From: Sulfurospirillum sp964441765
GTDB taxonomy: Bacteria > Campylobacterota > Campylobacteria > Campylobacterales > Sulfurospirillaceae
Assembly: GCA_964441765.1 (NCBI GenBank)
Contig: CAYTVI010000001.1
Span: 1-64,000 of the forward strand
Reading direction: 5' to 3'
Length of the DNA: 64,000 bases
Shown here in pieces: positions 35,335 through 44,837 of the stretch (positions within the stretch are counted from its first letter, which is position 1; every line of letters starts with the position of its first letter). The notes under the pieces were generated by a model. That model worked only from the letters and a program-made list of their open reading frames with translations, ran no database searches and was not told the DNA's origin. A program made the position numbers and the translations under genes.

Positions 35335-36441
35335 TTGTTTCAAATTGATAGGCGTATAGTAACACATTTTGATTTTTTAATTCCTATACTCGTCATTCCT
35401 ATCATCGCTATTTCTTACTATCTTATTTCCGAAGCAAACACGATGCTTGCGAATAAACAGTTGGTCTATTTTGCTGTTGGTATTGCTGCTTTTTTTATTT
35501 TTTTTATAACACCCCTTAAAAAAATCGAGTGGCTGATTCCTCTGTTTTATTGGATGACTATCGGGCTTCTTATCAGTGTGGAGTTTTTTGGTATTGCGAA
35601 GTTAGGCGCTAAGCGTTGGCTTGAAATTCCCTTTGTTCACTTTACCATTCAACCCTCAGAAATTTTCAAACCAGCGTTTATCTTAATGCTCGCCTATCTT
35701 ATCAAACAAAATCCTCCTGAAGAAAAAGGGTATGGTTGGAAAGATTTTATAAGGCTGAGTTTTTATATTTTATTGCCTTTTATTTTAATCGCAAAAGAGC
35801 CTGATTTGGGTACTGCTCTTATTTTACTTCTTCTTGGTTATGGAACCCTCTTTGTCATAGGCGTTAATAAAAAAATCTGGATTTCTTTAGCTATTTTAAT
35901 AGGACTTGCCAGTCCTATTTTGTACAATAGCTTGCACGATTATCAAAAAAAACGCATTGCTGATTTTCTCTCCGAAACCCCTAGTTACCATGTCAAGCAA
36001 TCTATTATTGCCATTGGCTCAGGTGGTTTGAGTGGGAAAGATAAAGACGAAGCAACACAAACACACTACAAGTTCCTTCCCATTTCCACCAGTGATTTTA
36101 TTTTTGCTTATACGGTAGAGCGTTTCGGGTTTTGGGGAGCGCTTGGTATCATTGGGCTTTATGCACTTTTGATTGTTCATCTAATGACACTCAATTATAA
36201 ACTCAAAGAGGACCCTTTTGCACAGGTTATCACGAGTGGTATTTCTTTGCTTATTTTTTTCTATATGAGTGTTAATATTGCTATGACCATAGGACTTGCT
36301 CCTGTGGTGGGTGTTCCGTTACCTTTTTTTAGCTATGGAGGGAGCAGTTTTATCACCTTCTTTGCCCTTTTTGGTATTTTAGAGAATTTACTCGCTTTTC
36401 GATTTGACCCTACCTATCGTTCCATCAAATACACACTTTAA
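35335..36441 (+). CDS. rodA: RodA, elongasome peptidoglycan glycosyltransferase (SEDS)
   Basis: A 368-residue SEDS protein with about ten membrane helices. Family motifs are LGAKRWLEIPFVHFTIQPSEIFKPAF, KEPDLGTALI (with the catalytic-loop Asp), FLPISTSDFIFAYTVERFG and PLPFFSYGGSSFI. It polymerises glycan with PBP2. The start is TTG at 35335 behind AAGGAG at about 35320-35329. It is divergent from rluD. Confidence 0.95.
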   Translation: MFQIDRRIVTHFDFLIPILVIPIIAISYYLISEANTMLANKQLVYFAVGIAAFFIFFITPLKKIEWLIPLFYWMTIGLLISVEFFGIAKLGAKRWLEIPFVHFTIQPSEIFKPAFILMLAYLIKQNPPEEKGYGWKDFIRLSFYILLPFILIAKEPDLGTALILLLLGYGTLFVIGVNKKIWISLAILIGLASPILYNSLHDYQKKRIADFLSETPSYHVKQSIIAIGSGGLSGKDKDEATQTHYKFLPISTSDFIFAYTVERFGFWGALGIIGLYALLIVHLMTLNYKLKEDPFAQVITSGISLLIFFYMSVNIAMTIGLAPVVGVPLPFFSYGGSSFITFFALFGILENLLAFRFDPTYRSIKYTL

Positions 36442-36448
36442 TCCCATC

Positions 36449-36473
36449 AAAAAAGAGACTTTAAAGCTCTTTT
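36449..36473 (+). terminator. Probable rodA terminator
   Basis: AAAAGAG (36451-36457) pairs with CTCTTTT (36467-36473) and the loop itself contains CTTTAAAG. The stem is AT-rich, so strength is doubtful. Confidence 0.4.
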
Positions 36474-36487
36474 AACCTTTTAAAGAG

Positions 36488-36493
36488 TAGAAT
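36488..36493 (+). promoter_or_regulatory. -10 box of the tRNA gene
   Basis: TAGAAT 15 bases before the 5' end of the tRNA, a suitable distance for a short leader. Confidence 0.45.
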
Positions 36494-36508
36494 TTCAGAC
36501 CCAAAAAT

Positions 36509-36585
36509 GGGTCCTTAGCTCAGTTGGTTAGAGCACCCCGCTCATAACGGGGTGGTCGAGTGTTCAAGTCACTCAGGACCCACCA
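36509..36585 (+). tRNA. tRNA with CAU anticodon (Met elongator or Ile2)
   Basis: A full cloverleaf can be drawn: acceptor GGGTCCT/AGGACCC, D arm GCTC/GAGC, anticodon stem CCCCG/CGGGG with loop CTCATAA (anticodon 36543-36545), T stem GAGTG/CACTC with loop TTCAAGT, discriminator A and encoded CCA (36583-36585). The 1-72 pair is a normal G-C, which rules out initiator tRNA. CAU can be elongator Met or the lysidine-modified Ile2; eyes alone do not decide. Confidence 0.95.
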
Positions 36586-36615
36586 CCTCATAAACTTTGT
36601 AAAAAGGTCTATAGC

Positions 36616-37098
36616 ATGTGTAAAAAACTTTTTTTCCTCACGGCTTTATTTGCTCATATCGGTTTGTCCGCAGGCTTTTTAGATGACCTTATGGGTAAAG
36701 ACCGCGCTTTTTTAGAATCCAATGGTTTTAAATGCACAGCATTTTCGTGTATCACCAAAGATCAAAAGTATTTTAATGTTAAATTGCTTGATGACACCAT
36801 TGATTATGTTGAAGTTTATAGCAGTGACAAAGATGAAGTCTACAAAGTTGCTTTTTACCTCTATCAAAATGATAAACTAAAAAATAAAGAAATAGACGAC
36901 GCATTTTATAAAGCGCTTACGAAGCTCAATGAAAAATCAAAACTTGCCTATGATATCAGCAAAATTAGTGATAAATTTGGCGATGAAGCACTGGTGACCA
37001 TGACAGATACAAAACGTGCTGCTGCTTTTATAAACAGTCTACGAGATCAGTATACTGAGGGCATGAAGCAGTATATTGAGCAAAATACACAAAAGTAA
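36616..37098 (+). CDS. Small exported protein of unknown function
   Basis: A 160-residue protein with a signal peptide (hydrophobic FFLTALFAHIGLSA, residues about 5-19) and a hydrophilic, lysine- and aspartate-rich mature part. A cysteine pair at about 39-45 (C-T-A-F-S-C-I) could form a disulfide in the periplasm. I do not recognise a family. It starts 30 bases after the tRNA and may be read through from it. Confidence 0.75.
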   Translation: MCKKLFFLTALFAHIGLSAGFLDDLMGKDRAFLESNGFKCTAFSCITKDQKYFNVKLLDDTIDYVEVYSSDKDEVYKVAFYLYQNDKLKNKEIDDAFYKALTKLNEKSKLAYDISKISDKFGDEALVTMTDTKRAAAFINSLRDQYTEGMKQYIEQNTQK

Positions 37099-37138
37099 TT
37101 TCATTCCATTTAACGTCATCTCTTTTTAGTGATAATTG

Positions 37139-37147
37139 TGATAGAAT
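37139..37147 (+). promoter_or_regulatory. Extended -10 promoter of trkA
   Basis: TGA-TAGAAT, 35 bases before the trkA ATG, with a GTAGGGT ribosome site between. Confidence 0.5.
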
Positions 37148-37181
37148 TAGTCCCTTGTCAAAAAAAATGTAAAGTAGGGTC

Positions 37182-38522
37182 ATGCAAGTTATCATAGCAG
37201 GAGCTGGGAAAGTTGGCTACAGTATAGCCAAACACCTCATGGTGCACAACAACGTTACTGTCATCGATCAAAACGAATACGCTATTCAAAACATTCAAGA
37301 AAATTTAGATGTTTTGGGCATTTGTGGCAATATTGAAAATCCCCATACCTATTTTGGCATCAACCCCAATGTTGACCTTTTTATTGCCGTTACTGATTCT
37401 GATGAAGTCAATCTTCTTTCATCTTTGATTATTGACAATATCGCTACTGTAAAACGAAAGATTATTCGTCTTAAAAATAGTTTTTTCGCTAGCGATCAAG
37501 TTAAATCAAAGCTCAATATCCACGACACCATTGTCCCCTCTTATGAGGCGGCACAACCGTTTAAATATCTTGTAGACTTTTCTCATGCGCACAATGCGAA
37601 AGCCTTTGAATACACAAAAGCCCTTTTGATTTCAATTCGTCTTAAGGAAGACTTTCAACCGCGTATGATTTCAACGTTTATTGGAGAAATTAGTGGTGAA
37701 GTCGCTATTGCTGGGATTGAGAGAGCTAAAAAATTCTTTGTGCCCAAACCAGCAGAGACGATGCTTCCGTATGATCTCATTTACTTTTTTGCATTTCCAA
37801 ATGCTATCAACTCTTTACGCTCTAGTGTCTGTGAGTTTCATGAACAAACAGTGCCTATTAAAAGCTGTGTCATTTTTGGAGCTGACTCTTTAGGTGTTGA
37901 AATTGCAAAAGTCCTTTTGAAAAAAGGGATTGAAGTTCAGATTATGGACAAAAATATTGAATTGTGCCGAAAAGCAAACATCGAACTTAAAAATAAAGCA
38001 ACGGTTTTAAAAACCAATTACGATGCCGATCACATTGTCAATAAAACACGATTTGATACCGACATGTTCATTGCTGCAACAAAAAACGATGAGTACAATA
38101 TTACAAAATGTATAGAAGCAAAACAAAAAGGGATAAAAAAAATCATTGGTATCAACAATGATATTGCCTACTCCTCTTTAATGCGAAACCTTAATATTGA
38201 AGTGGTCAGAGGAGAAAAAATCAATGCGTACTACTCTATTTTAGAGCGCATTGAGACCAATGGTCAATTTATGCAAAAAAAGTTTTGTGGAGGAGAAGGT
38301 GCTGTGCTGTTACGCAAAGTTGATGCCCACTCGGCACTTCTAGGAACAAAACCTGTATTGCCTGATAAAGTTGATGAACGTGGTCATTTTATCATCATCC
38401 GTGATAATGATATTTATGAATTTAGGCTTATTGCACAGTTTGAAAGAGACGATGTTATTGTCGCTTTTACCAAAGAGAGTGATTTTGAAGTTGTGGCTAA
38501 ATGGCTTCAGCAAGGTGCTTAA
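37182..38522 (+). CDS. trkA: Trk potassium uptake regulatory protein TrkA
   Basis: A 446-residue cytoplasmic regulator with two RCK/NAD-binding halves. The first Rossmann signature is GAGKVGYSIAKHL at the N-terminus; the second begins at SCVIFGADSLGVEIAKVL (about 228 on), each followed by a smaller TrkA_C-type domain. It binds NAD(H) or ATP and gates the TrkH channel encoded six bases downstream. Confidence 0.94.
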   Translation: MQVIIAGAGKVGYSIAKHLMVHNNVTVIDQNEYAIQNIQENLDVLGICGNIENPHTYFGINPNVDLFIAVTDSDEVNLLSSLIIDNIATVKRKIIRLKNSFFASDQVKSKLNIHDTIVPSYEAAQPFKYLVDFSHAHNAKAFEYTKALLISIRLKEDFQPRMISTFIGEISGEVAIAGIERAKKFFVPKPAETMLPYDLIYFFAFPNAINSLRSSVCEFHEQTVPIKSCVIFGADSLGVEIAKVLLKKGIEVQIMDKNIELCRKANIELKNKATVLKTNYDADHIVNKTRFDTDMFIAATKNDEYNITKCIEAKQKGIKKIIGINNDIAYSSLMRNLNIEVVRGEKINAYYSILERIETNGQFMQKKFCGGEGAVLLRKVDAHSALLGTKPVLPDKVDERGHFIIIRDNDIYEFRLIAQFERDDVIVAFTKESDFEVVAKWLQQGA

Positions 38523-38528
38523 TTTTTC

Positions 38529-39971
38529 ATGAGTATTAAAAGTATTTTTAAATTTGTCTCTGCCGTTGGGTTGGTTGTTTTTTTCCTCTTTTTACTTCCT
38601 CCTCTTATAGGCTTTTTTTACGATGAAGATGTCTTTGTCTATACCCTATCCATGTTTGCGCTTTTTATCATAAACCTTTCCATTTATTTGATTTTAAAAA
38701 ATGATGAGATGGTTTTGGGCATTAAAGAGAGCATTGTCTCTGTTAATTTCATTTGGATTTTGCTTGGCATTGGTGGTGCTATTCCTATGGTGCTTTATAC
38801 TTCAGCTGATCCTGCAAGTGCTTTTTTTGAAGCCATCAGTGGTTTTACAACCACAGGGGCGAGTATTTATGGGGATGTTGAAAGCCTTCCAAAATCTATT
38901 TTATTTCATAGAAGCCTGATGCATTGGCTTGGAGGTATTGGTATCATCGTGTTAGGTGTTGGCTTACTTCCTTTAATTAATCCTAGTGGTTCTTTGAGCC
39001 TTTTTAAAGCAGAATCTACGGGTATTTCTATGGATAAGATTACCCCTAAAATCAAAGATACCGCAACGCGTATCTGGGCGGTTTATATTATCTTTACCTT
39101 ACTTGATTTTTCTCTTTTGTGGCTTTTTGGTATGGACTGGTTTGATGCGCTAAACCACGCGATGAGTACCATCTCAACGGGTGGGTTTTCAACCAAAAAC
39201 AGTTCTATTGGTTATTTTGACAGTGAAGCGATTGTTTGGACAACGACATTTTTTATGATTATCTCGGGTATCAACTTTTTAGCGCATATTCGTTTTTTTA
39301 AAGGGGATAAAACCTGCTATAACACGGAAGAAGTTAAATGGTATCTAACCCTTATTATCCTTCTTTCCTTTTCAATGGGAATTATTCATTATAACCAAAG
39401 TATTGATTCTTTTCACGATGCGCTAATGCACTCTTTTTTCAACATAACATCACTTGCTACGACAACGGGATTTGCCTCCACCGATTATGAGACATGGGGA
39501 CAATTTGCGTTAATGATTTCCATCCTTGCCATGATGATGAGTGCAAACTCAGGATCCACAGCAGGAGGGGTTAAAATCATTCGTTATGTGCTTTTCTTTA
39601 AAAATATTTCCTTAGAGATTAAGCGTTCTTTGCAGCCTGATGTGATTACCTCTATTTTTATTGACGATAAACAGATACGAAGCTCTATTATCAATGCCAT
39701 TTTTGGTTTTTTTGCCCTTTATATTTTGACACTCTTTTTACTTTTTATGTATCTTTATGCCAGAGGCTTCGATTTTTTGACAGCCTTTACAGCATCTATC
39801 TCTATGGTCGGCAACATAGGTCCTGGTCTTGGAGAAGTAGGTCCGACAGATAACTACTCCTTTTTCTCTTGGTATGATAAACTCATACTTTCAGCGGCGA
39901 TGATTATTGGTCGTTTGGAATGTTATACTGTTTTCATGATGCTTTCTCGAGCATTTTGGAAGCGTTTTTGA
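38529..39971 (+). CDS. trkH: Trk potassium transporter subunit TrkH
   Basis: A 480-residue membrane protein of the TrkH/KtrB superfamily with about ten helices and four pore-loop repeats. Filter-like stretches include FEAISGFTTTGASIYGD, HAMSTISTGGFSTKN, FNITSLATTTGFASTDY and ISMVGNIGPGLGEVG. It takes up K+ under TrkA control. It ends three bases from the convergent aminotransferase gene. Confidence 0.94.
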   Translation: MSIKSIFKFVSAVGLVVFFLFLLPPLIGFFYDEDVFVYTLSMFALFIINLSIYLILKNDEMVLGIKESIVSVNFIWILLGIGGAIPMVLYTSADPASAFFEAISGFTTTGASIYGDVESLPKSILFHRSLMHWLGGIGIIVLGVGLLPLINPSGSLSLFKAESTGISMDKITPKIKDTATRIWAVYIIFTLLDFSLLWLFGMDWFDALNHAMSTISTGGFSTKNSSIGYFDSEAIVWTTTFFMIISGINFLAHIRFFKGDKTCYNTEEVKWYLTLIILLSFSMGIIHYNQSIDSFHDALMHSFFNITSLATTTGFASTDYETWGQFALMISILAMMMSANSGSTAGGVKIIRYVLFFKNISLEIKRSLQPDVITSIFIDDKQIRSSIINAIFGFFALYILTLFLLFMYLYARGFDFLTAFTASISMVGNIGPGLGEVGPTDNYSFFSWYDKLILSAAMIIGRLECYTVFMMLSRAFWKRF

Positions 39972-39973
39972 CC

Positions 39974-41245
39974 CTATTTTCGAAGGGCTTTTAACGCTTC
40001 TTGAATCGCTTTTAGCAAAATATCAATCTCTTTTTTTGTATGCGTATAGTGAATAGAAACACGAAGCCATCCTGGCTTTTCACTAAAACTTTGCCCATCT
40101 TCCAACTCTAATAAATCATGCCCATAAGGACCTGCACAACTGCACCCTGCTCTGGTTTGAATACCGTATTGTTCGGAGAGGTATTTTGAAATAGCATAGG
40201 GACTTACCCCTTCAAAATTGAGTGAAAAAATCGGAAGCTTTTCTTGAGAATATTTACAATACAGTTTAACTCCCTCAATACTTCGCACCCGTGAACCAAA
40301 GTAAAATTTAAGCTCTTCTTCTTTCTCGTGAATTTTATCAAGCCCAATTTCATTGCGCAAATTGTAAGCCAATGCTGCGCGAATGAACTGCAAAATAGCT
40401 GGCGTTCCAGCATCTTCAATCATCTCAACATCACTTAAAAAATTATGCGATGTTCGTGAAACGTACGCAACCGTTCCACCTCCTGCAAACGTGGGTTTAC
40501 TCTCAGTGCATAACTCTTTTTTAATGACCAACAGACCACAAGACCCAACACCGCCTAAAAGTTTATGCGGAGATAAGAAAAGTGCGTCATAGTAGTTACA
40601 ATCGATGTTAATATACGGTGATGCAGCCGCGGCATCCAAACATAAAATACCACCATACGCTTTTATAAGTGTGTACAAACGCCTATAATCACTTAAAATT
40701 CCCGTCACATTGGAAGCAACCGAAAAAGAGGCAATAATTTCCCTTCCTTGCGCCTTTTGTAACTCTTTTTCGAGGTACTCAAAGTCAATATTTTCATGCA
40801 TATCCAAAGGTATGCGCACCACGTCGCATAAACCTTCTCGAAAACTAAGCTCATTGGAGTGATGCTCATAAGGTCCAATAAAAACAACTGGAAGGGAAGA
40901 TGGTTTACATGTAAAGCGTTTGAGTGTGCGTGGCGGGATATAAATCCCCATCAGCTCTTGAAATTTTTTAATTGCTCCTGTCGCTCCCGTGCCACAAGGC
41001 AACACATAAAAATGCTCATCAATGGCTAAAGCATGTTTCAAATCCCTCCTTGCCTTAGCGTAGTACTCACTGGTTTTAATGGCGCTCGTTGCTACTTCAG
41101 AATGAGTATTGGCATAGGTTTTTAAAATCGTCAAAATCTCTTTTTCGATAGGCTTATACGCCTGTCCTGATGCGGTATAGTCAAAATAGAGAATATTTTT
41201 ATCTTTGATGATGTTTTTACGTATTTCTTTCACTTCTTCATCCAA
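39974..41245 (-). CDS. Class V aminotransferase (cysteine desulfurase-like)
   Basis: A PLP enzyme of about 423 residues. The PLP-lysine lies in LFLSPHKLLGGVGSCGLLV, the cofactor Asp in GGILCLDAAAASP, and a C-terminal RAGCSCAGPYG loop resembles SufS/CsdA-type desulfurases. The open frame extends to ATG 41356, but a TATAAT at 41258-41263 (minus) and the divergent FlgS gene make TTG 41245 or GTG 41233 more credible starts. In Campylobacter a similar gene neighbours flgS. Substrate unknown. Confidence 0.85.
   Translation of the reverse strand: MDEEVKEIRKNIIKDKNILYFDYTASGQAYKPIEKEILTILKTYANTHSEVATSAIKTSEYYAKARRDLKHALAIDEHFYVLPCGTGATGAIKKFQELMGIYIPPRTLKRFTCKPSSLPVVFIGPYEHHSNELSFREGLCDVVRIPLDMHENIDFEYLEKELQKAQGREIIASFSVASNVTGILSDYRRLYTLIKAYGGILCLDAAAASPYINIDCNYYDALFLSPHKLLGGVGSCGLLVIKKELCTESKPTFAGGGTVAYVSRTSHNFLSDVEMIEDAGTPAILQFIRAALAYNLRNEIGLDKIHEKEEELKFYFGSRVRSIEGVKLYCKYSQEKLPIFSLNFEGVSPYAISKYLSEQYGIQTRAGCSCAGPYGHDLLELEDGQSFSEKPGWLRVSIHYTHTKKEIDILLKAIQEALKALRK
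40904..40915. repeat. TTTACATGTAAA palindrome, copy 19
   Basis: F-T-C-K in the aminotransferase. Confidence 0.85.
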
Positions 41246-41257
41246 AACTTTTTGGGT

Positions 41258-41263
41258 ATTATA
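41258..41263 (-). promoter_or_regulatory. Consensus -10 box of the aminotransferase gene
   Basis: TATAAT on the minus strand. Transcription would begin near 41251, which excludes the ATG at 41356 for this transcript and supports a start at 41245 or 41233. Confidence 0.5.
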
Positions 41264-41300
41264 CCCTTTACAAATAATTTTGAAGTTGATGGGAATCAAA

Positions 41301-42320
41301 ATGATTGATGAAAATTTGCTCAATGCTTTAAGTGCTAAAGAAAAAGAGCTTTTCAAGCAAGGGTTAAAAGATATTATCGACCAAACGTATGTGATTGAAG
41401 ATGAGTATAAAAAATTAGGTGTTTCATACGATGCTTTGCAAGATGTTATTCGTCAAATCATCGAAGTACAACCCAATGCTCTTTGGGTACTCGATGAACA
41501 AGGTTCTATTTTTTTGCAAAACTCTGAAGCTAAAAAAATTAACGGTATTTTAAATCATATACGCTTGAGAGAACTTACGAAAGAAGTCGAATTTGAAGGC
41601 TCTTTTTACCTTCTTAAAAGTGTTAAACAAGGGGGAAAACAAATTATCACCGCAACCGATATTACGGAAGGAAAACGCCAAGAAAGACTGGTTTCCATGG
41701 GACAAGTCGCCGCACATCTTTCTCATGAGATACGCAATCCCATAGGCTCAGTCTCTTTACTAGCCTCTACCCTTCTTAAAAAAGTTGACCCCACCATTAA
41801 GCCTTTGGTGATTGAAATTAAAAAGTCGATTTGGCGGGTTGAGAGGATTATTAAAGCAACTCTTTTATTTACCAAAAATGTGCAAATCAATCCCTCTTCT
41901 TTTTATCTTGACAAGTTTATCAAAGAGTGCGAAAAAGCCATTGAACATTACTCCTACACTAAAGAGATTACTTTTTATTTTGAATTGCCGCACCTTGAAA
42001 TCAAAGGCGATTTTGAACTGCTCAATCTTGTGCTTCAAAACTTTATTTTTAATGCCATTGATGCAATTGAAGAGAGTGATAATGAAACAGGGACTATTAC
42101 TCTTAGCTATCAAGAAGATAAAGAGTTTGTGGTTTTACATGTAAAAGACGATGGAAAGCCCATTGAAAATAAAAACATCCTTTTTGAACCGTTTAAAACA
42201 ACCAAAACAAAAGGAAATGGCTTAGGATTAGCCCTTTCTTTGCAAATTATTCAAGCACACAATGGCAAAATCGAACTTTTAGAAGAGACCAAAGGATTTG
42301 CTATCAAAATAGCGTATTAA
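41301..42320 (+). CDS. flgS: Flagellar sensor histidine kinase FlgS
   Basis: A soluble 340-residue kinase. A PAS-like segment (about 45-120: NALWVLDEQGSIFLQN) is followed by the dimerisation box VAAHLSHEIRNPIGSVSLLAS with the phospho-His, then an HATPase domain (NFIFNAIDAIE, HVKDDGKPI, GNGLGLALS). In Campylobacter and Helicobacter FlgS phosphorylates FlgR to switch on sigma-54 flagellar genes. FlgR is not in this window. I start at ATG 41301 (MIDENLL); ATG 41289 is an alternative. It ends overlapping the antiporter gene by four bases. Confidence 0.9.
   Translation: MIDENLLNALSAKEKELFKQGLKDIIDQTYVIEDEYKKLGVSYDALQDVIRQIIEVQPNALWVLDEQGSIFLQNSEAKKINGILNHIRLRELTKEVEFEGSFYLLKSVKQGGKQIITATDITEGKRQERLVSMGQVAAHLSHEIRNPIGSVSLLASTLLKKVDPTIKPLVIEIKKSIWRVERIIKATLLFTKNVQINPSSFYLDKFIKECEKAIEHYSYTKEITFYFELPHLEIKGDFELLNLVLQNFIFNAIDAIEESDNETGTITLSYQEDKEFVVLHVKDDGKPIENKNILFEPFKTTKTKGNGLGLALSLQIIQAHNGKIELLEETKGFAIKIAY
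42134..42145. repeat. TTTACATGTAAA palindrome, copy 20
   Basis: L-H-V-K in the flgS ATPase domain. Confidence 0.85.
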
Positions 42321-43792
42321 AGGCTTCCACTTTTAAAACGCTTTGATACTCTTTCAAAATCTTCTTTACTATCACAATAGACTAACAAAAGATCATTTTC
42401 TTGGAAAAGCGTTGAGCCTGTTGGTTTCAAGCTTTTTCCTTGTCTATCAATCAAGACAATTAAAAACTCATGAGGAAGCTCTAACTCAGCTAAAGATTTT
42501 CCAACCACCTCGGAGTCTTTGTCAACATAAAGCTGTTTAAGCGCATGGTAAAAAAGCGGTGAAGAAGGTCCATCGGCAATAAAAGGAGATGGTGTGTTGT
42601 TTTCTTCAACCCCTAACACTCGCGCAACCACAGGCAAGGACATACCTTGTATTAATAAAGAGATTAACACCACTAAAAAAACCGTATTGAAAATCATAGA
42701 AGAGTGCTCTAATCCTTTTAAAAAAGGATAGGTCGCTAAAACGATGGGAACCGCACCTCTAAGCCCTACCCATGAAATAAAAAGCTTCTCTTTCACGCTT
42801 AAAAGGCTCCGTGCTAATGTCATAAAAACACCCATAGGTCTTGCCACAAAGGTCAACCACATCGCAATAACCACACTTTGCCACGCCACATGGTGTAATT
42901 CTGAGGGAAATACCAGTAACCCTAACGTTAAAAACACCCAAATTTGCATAATCCATGCTAAACCATCGTGAAATCCCACAAGGTTTTTTTTATGCGTAAA
43001 TTCCCTTGCATTCGCTGCAATACCTGCAATATACACGGCTAAAAATCCATTGCCTCCTAACAGTGCCGTCGCCCCAAAGAGTAATAAAATCCATGCAATA
43101 CTAAAAACAGGATAAAGCCCATAATAACTTAAATGCAGTCGATTTAAAATAGAAGGCAATAAAATACCAAAGAGGTATCCCATAATGCCACCAATAAGAA
43201 ATTGCAGTACAAAGCTACTGAGCAACTCTGCAAAAGGAATTCCTTGAGGCATGGAGATGAGTTGAAGTATCGTCAGTGTGAGAAAGATAGCCATTGGGTC
43301 ATTACTGCCCGATTCTAACTCTAAAAGAGGTGCTAATGGACGTTTGAGCGCGATACCTTTTGCACGTAAAATAGCAAAAACAGCCGCCGCATCTGTTGAT
43401 GAGATAATAGCCCCCATCAATAAAGACTCTAACATACTCAAATCAAACACATAATACGCACACGTCGCCGTTAAAATCGCTGTTAAAAATACGCCTATGG
43501 TTGAGAGAAGCAATCCTTCTTTAAGGACTGGTTTAATCGCTTTCCACGACGTATCAACTCCTCCGCCAAAAAGAATAAAAATCAGTGCGATGGTACCGAT
43601 ACTTTGGGCTAAATTTGGATTGTCAAAATGGATTCCAAGGATACCATCGGAACCTGCTAACATACCAAGCCCAAGGAAAATAAAGAGCGTTGGAATACCA
43701 AATTTATCTGAAATTTTACTTGAGAGCACACTTACAAGCATTAAAAATGCTGCCAATACCAAATAAAATTCCAAATTTTCAATAATCATCAT
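42317..43792 (-). CDS. Monovalent cation:proton antiporter (NhaP2/CvrA-type CPA1)
   Basis: A 491-residue protein with about 12 helices. The CPA core has GAIISSTDAAAVFAILRAKG and LLELESGSNDPMAIFLTL (conserved ND pair), and VGLRGAVPIVLATYP later. The C-terminal ~90 residues form a cytoplasmic TrkA_C-like regulatory domain (SEVVGKSLAELELPHEFLIVL). K+ or Na+ export for protons is likely; the TrkA_C domain favours the K+/H+ type. It is preceded by the universal-stress gene with 15 bases between. Confidence 0.9.
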   Translation of the reverse strand: MMIIENLEFYLVLAAFLMLVSVLSSKISDKFGIPTLFIFLGLGMLAGSDGILGIHFDNPNLAQSIGTIALIFILFGGGVDTSWKAIKPVLKEGLLLSTIGVFLTAILTATCAYYVFDLSMLESLLMGAIISSTDAAAVFAILRAKGIALKRPLAPLLELESGSNDPMAIFLTLTILQLISMPQGIPFAELLSSFVLQFLIGGIMGYLFGILLPSILNRLHLSYYGLYPVFSIAWILLLFGATALLGGNGFLAVYIAGIAANAREFTHKKNLVGFHDGLAWIMQIWVFLTLGLLVFPSELHHVAWQSVVIAMWLTFVARPMGVFMTLARSLLSVKEKLFISWVGLRGAVPIVLATYPFLKGLEHSSMIFNTVFLVVLISLLIQGMSLPVVARVLGVEENNTPSPFIADGPSSPLFYHALKQLYVDKDSEVVGKSLAELELPHEFLIVLIDRQGKSLKPTGSTLFQENDLLLVYCDSKEDFERVSKRFKSGSL

Positions 43793-43807
43793 TTTACGAT
43801 TATCCTT

Positions 43808-44638
43808 TTACTGTACTTTGTAGATCAAAACATCCGTGCTTGATTTTTCTAAAAGATCAAACGCAAAGAAACTAATGTTCCCTGTGGTATGAATAGCCAC
43901 CATATCGGCTTGCAGGTCTTTATGATTCTCTTCAAAACGCTCAGAACTGAGTAAATCTTTCCTGACAATCGGTAATGTTTGTTTTGCTGGTAAATTGAGT
44001 GTGTGGATAAACTCTTTCAATTGCGTTTCTGCATTTCTTCGACTCTCGTCTTTAAATTGCGCTATTTCATTCTCATTAAACCCATACACACCCAGTCTAA
44101 ATTCAAAAGGAATACTATAAAGATGGAGTAAAATTAATAAGGCATCAGGGAACAAATGTCCAATCTCTTGAATCACACGAGAAGAAGAAAGCGATAAATC
44201 CGTAGGAATTAAAATCGTTTTATACTCACGGTATGCCTTATTTTTAGAAATAACAATAGGAATATGTGCCTCACGAATAATCGCTTTTGTATCTGAACTC
44301 ATAAAAATCTCTTCAATAGGATGCTTCGTTCTGTTGTCTCCTATCATTACCATATCCGCGCCGATAGTTTGTGCCACAATCGAGATGGTTTTTTCAAGAT
44401 TGCCTTTAAAACAATGAAATTGCTCTTTTTTTAAGAAAGGATACGATGATGATAATTTTTCCCAACAATGTTCTTTAATCAAATCAATACGTTTGCTTTC
44501 TTGGAAAAAAGAACTCTCAACCACATGTACCACATGGATATTTCCCTGTTTTGATGCCGTAAAATCGATGGCTTTTTGCAATAAATCCATGCTGTTCTCA
44601 GAAAAATCAGTCGCAACCAATAGTGTAAATTTTTCCAT
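43808..44638 (-). CDS. Universal stress protein with two UspA domains
   Basis: About 276 residues: an N-terminal UspA domain (LLVATDFSENSMDLLQKA) and a second one (ILIPTDLSLSSSRVIQEI). The first has a DMVMIGDN segment in place of the full ATP motif, so ATP binding is unsure. The start is ATG 44638 behind AAGGAG; an upstream in-frame ATG (44665) lacks a ribosome site. It is probably cotranscribed with the antiporter, suggesting ion or pH stress. Confidence 0.88.
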   Translation of the reverse strand: MEKFTLLVATDFSENSMDLLQKAIDFTASKQGNIHVVHVVESSFFQESKRIDLIKEHCWEKLSSSYPFLKKEQFHCFKGNLEKTISIVAQTIGADMVMIGDNRTKHPIEEIFMSSDTKAIIREAHIPIVISKNKAYREYKTILIPTDLSLSSSRVIQEIGHLFPDALLILLHLYSIPFEFRLGVYGFNENEIAQFKDESRRNAETQLKEFIHTLNLPAKQTLPIVRKDLLSSERFEENHKDLQADMVAIHTTGNISFFAFDLLEKSSTDVLIYKVQ

Positions 44639-44789
44639 TGTATACTCCTTGCTTAATCTTTTCAAAAGCCCTATTTTAGGTCTTTATGGTTATAAATCAT
44701 TATAACTTTTTTCAATGTTTCTGTCAATTTCATCCAAGATTAAATAGCATAAAGAAAGAGGACGTATCGTAAATTTAGCCATTTCACGC

Positions 44790-44795
44790 TAAAAT
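44790..44795 (+). promoter_or_regulatory. -10 box of the DUF1538 operon
   Basis: TAAAAT after a CGC, 43 bases before the GTG start at 44838. A start at 44799 would be nearly leaderless, so this site supports the downstream start. Confidence 0.45.
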
Positions 44796-44837
44796 TGAGT
44801 GCGTATAAAGATAGGTGCCATTTTAAAGGATGACTGC

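Noticed and set aside
41270..41300. Sigma-54 promoter before flgS
   Set aside because: No GG-N10-GC spacing fits there; flgS is usually not sigma-54 dependent.
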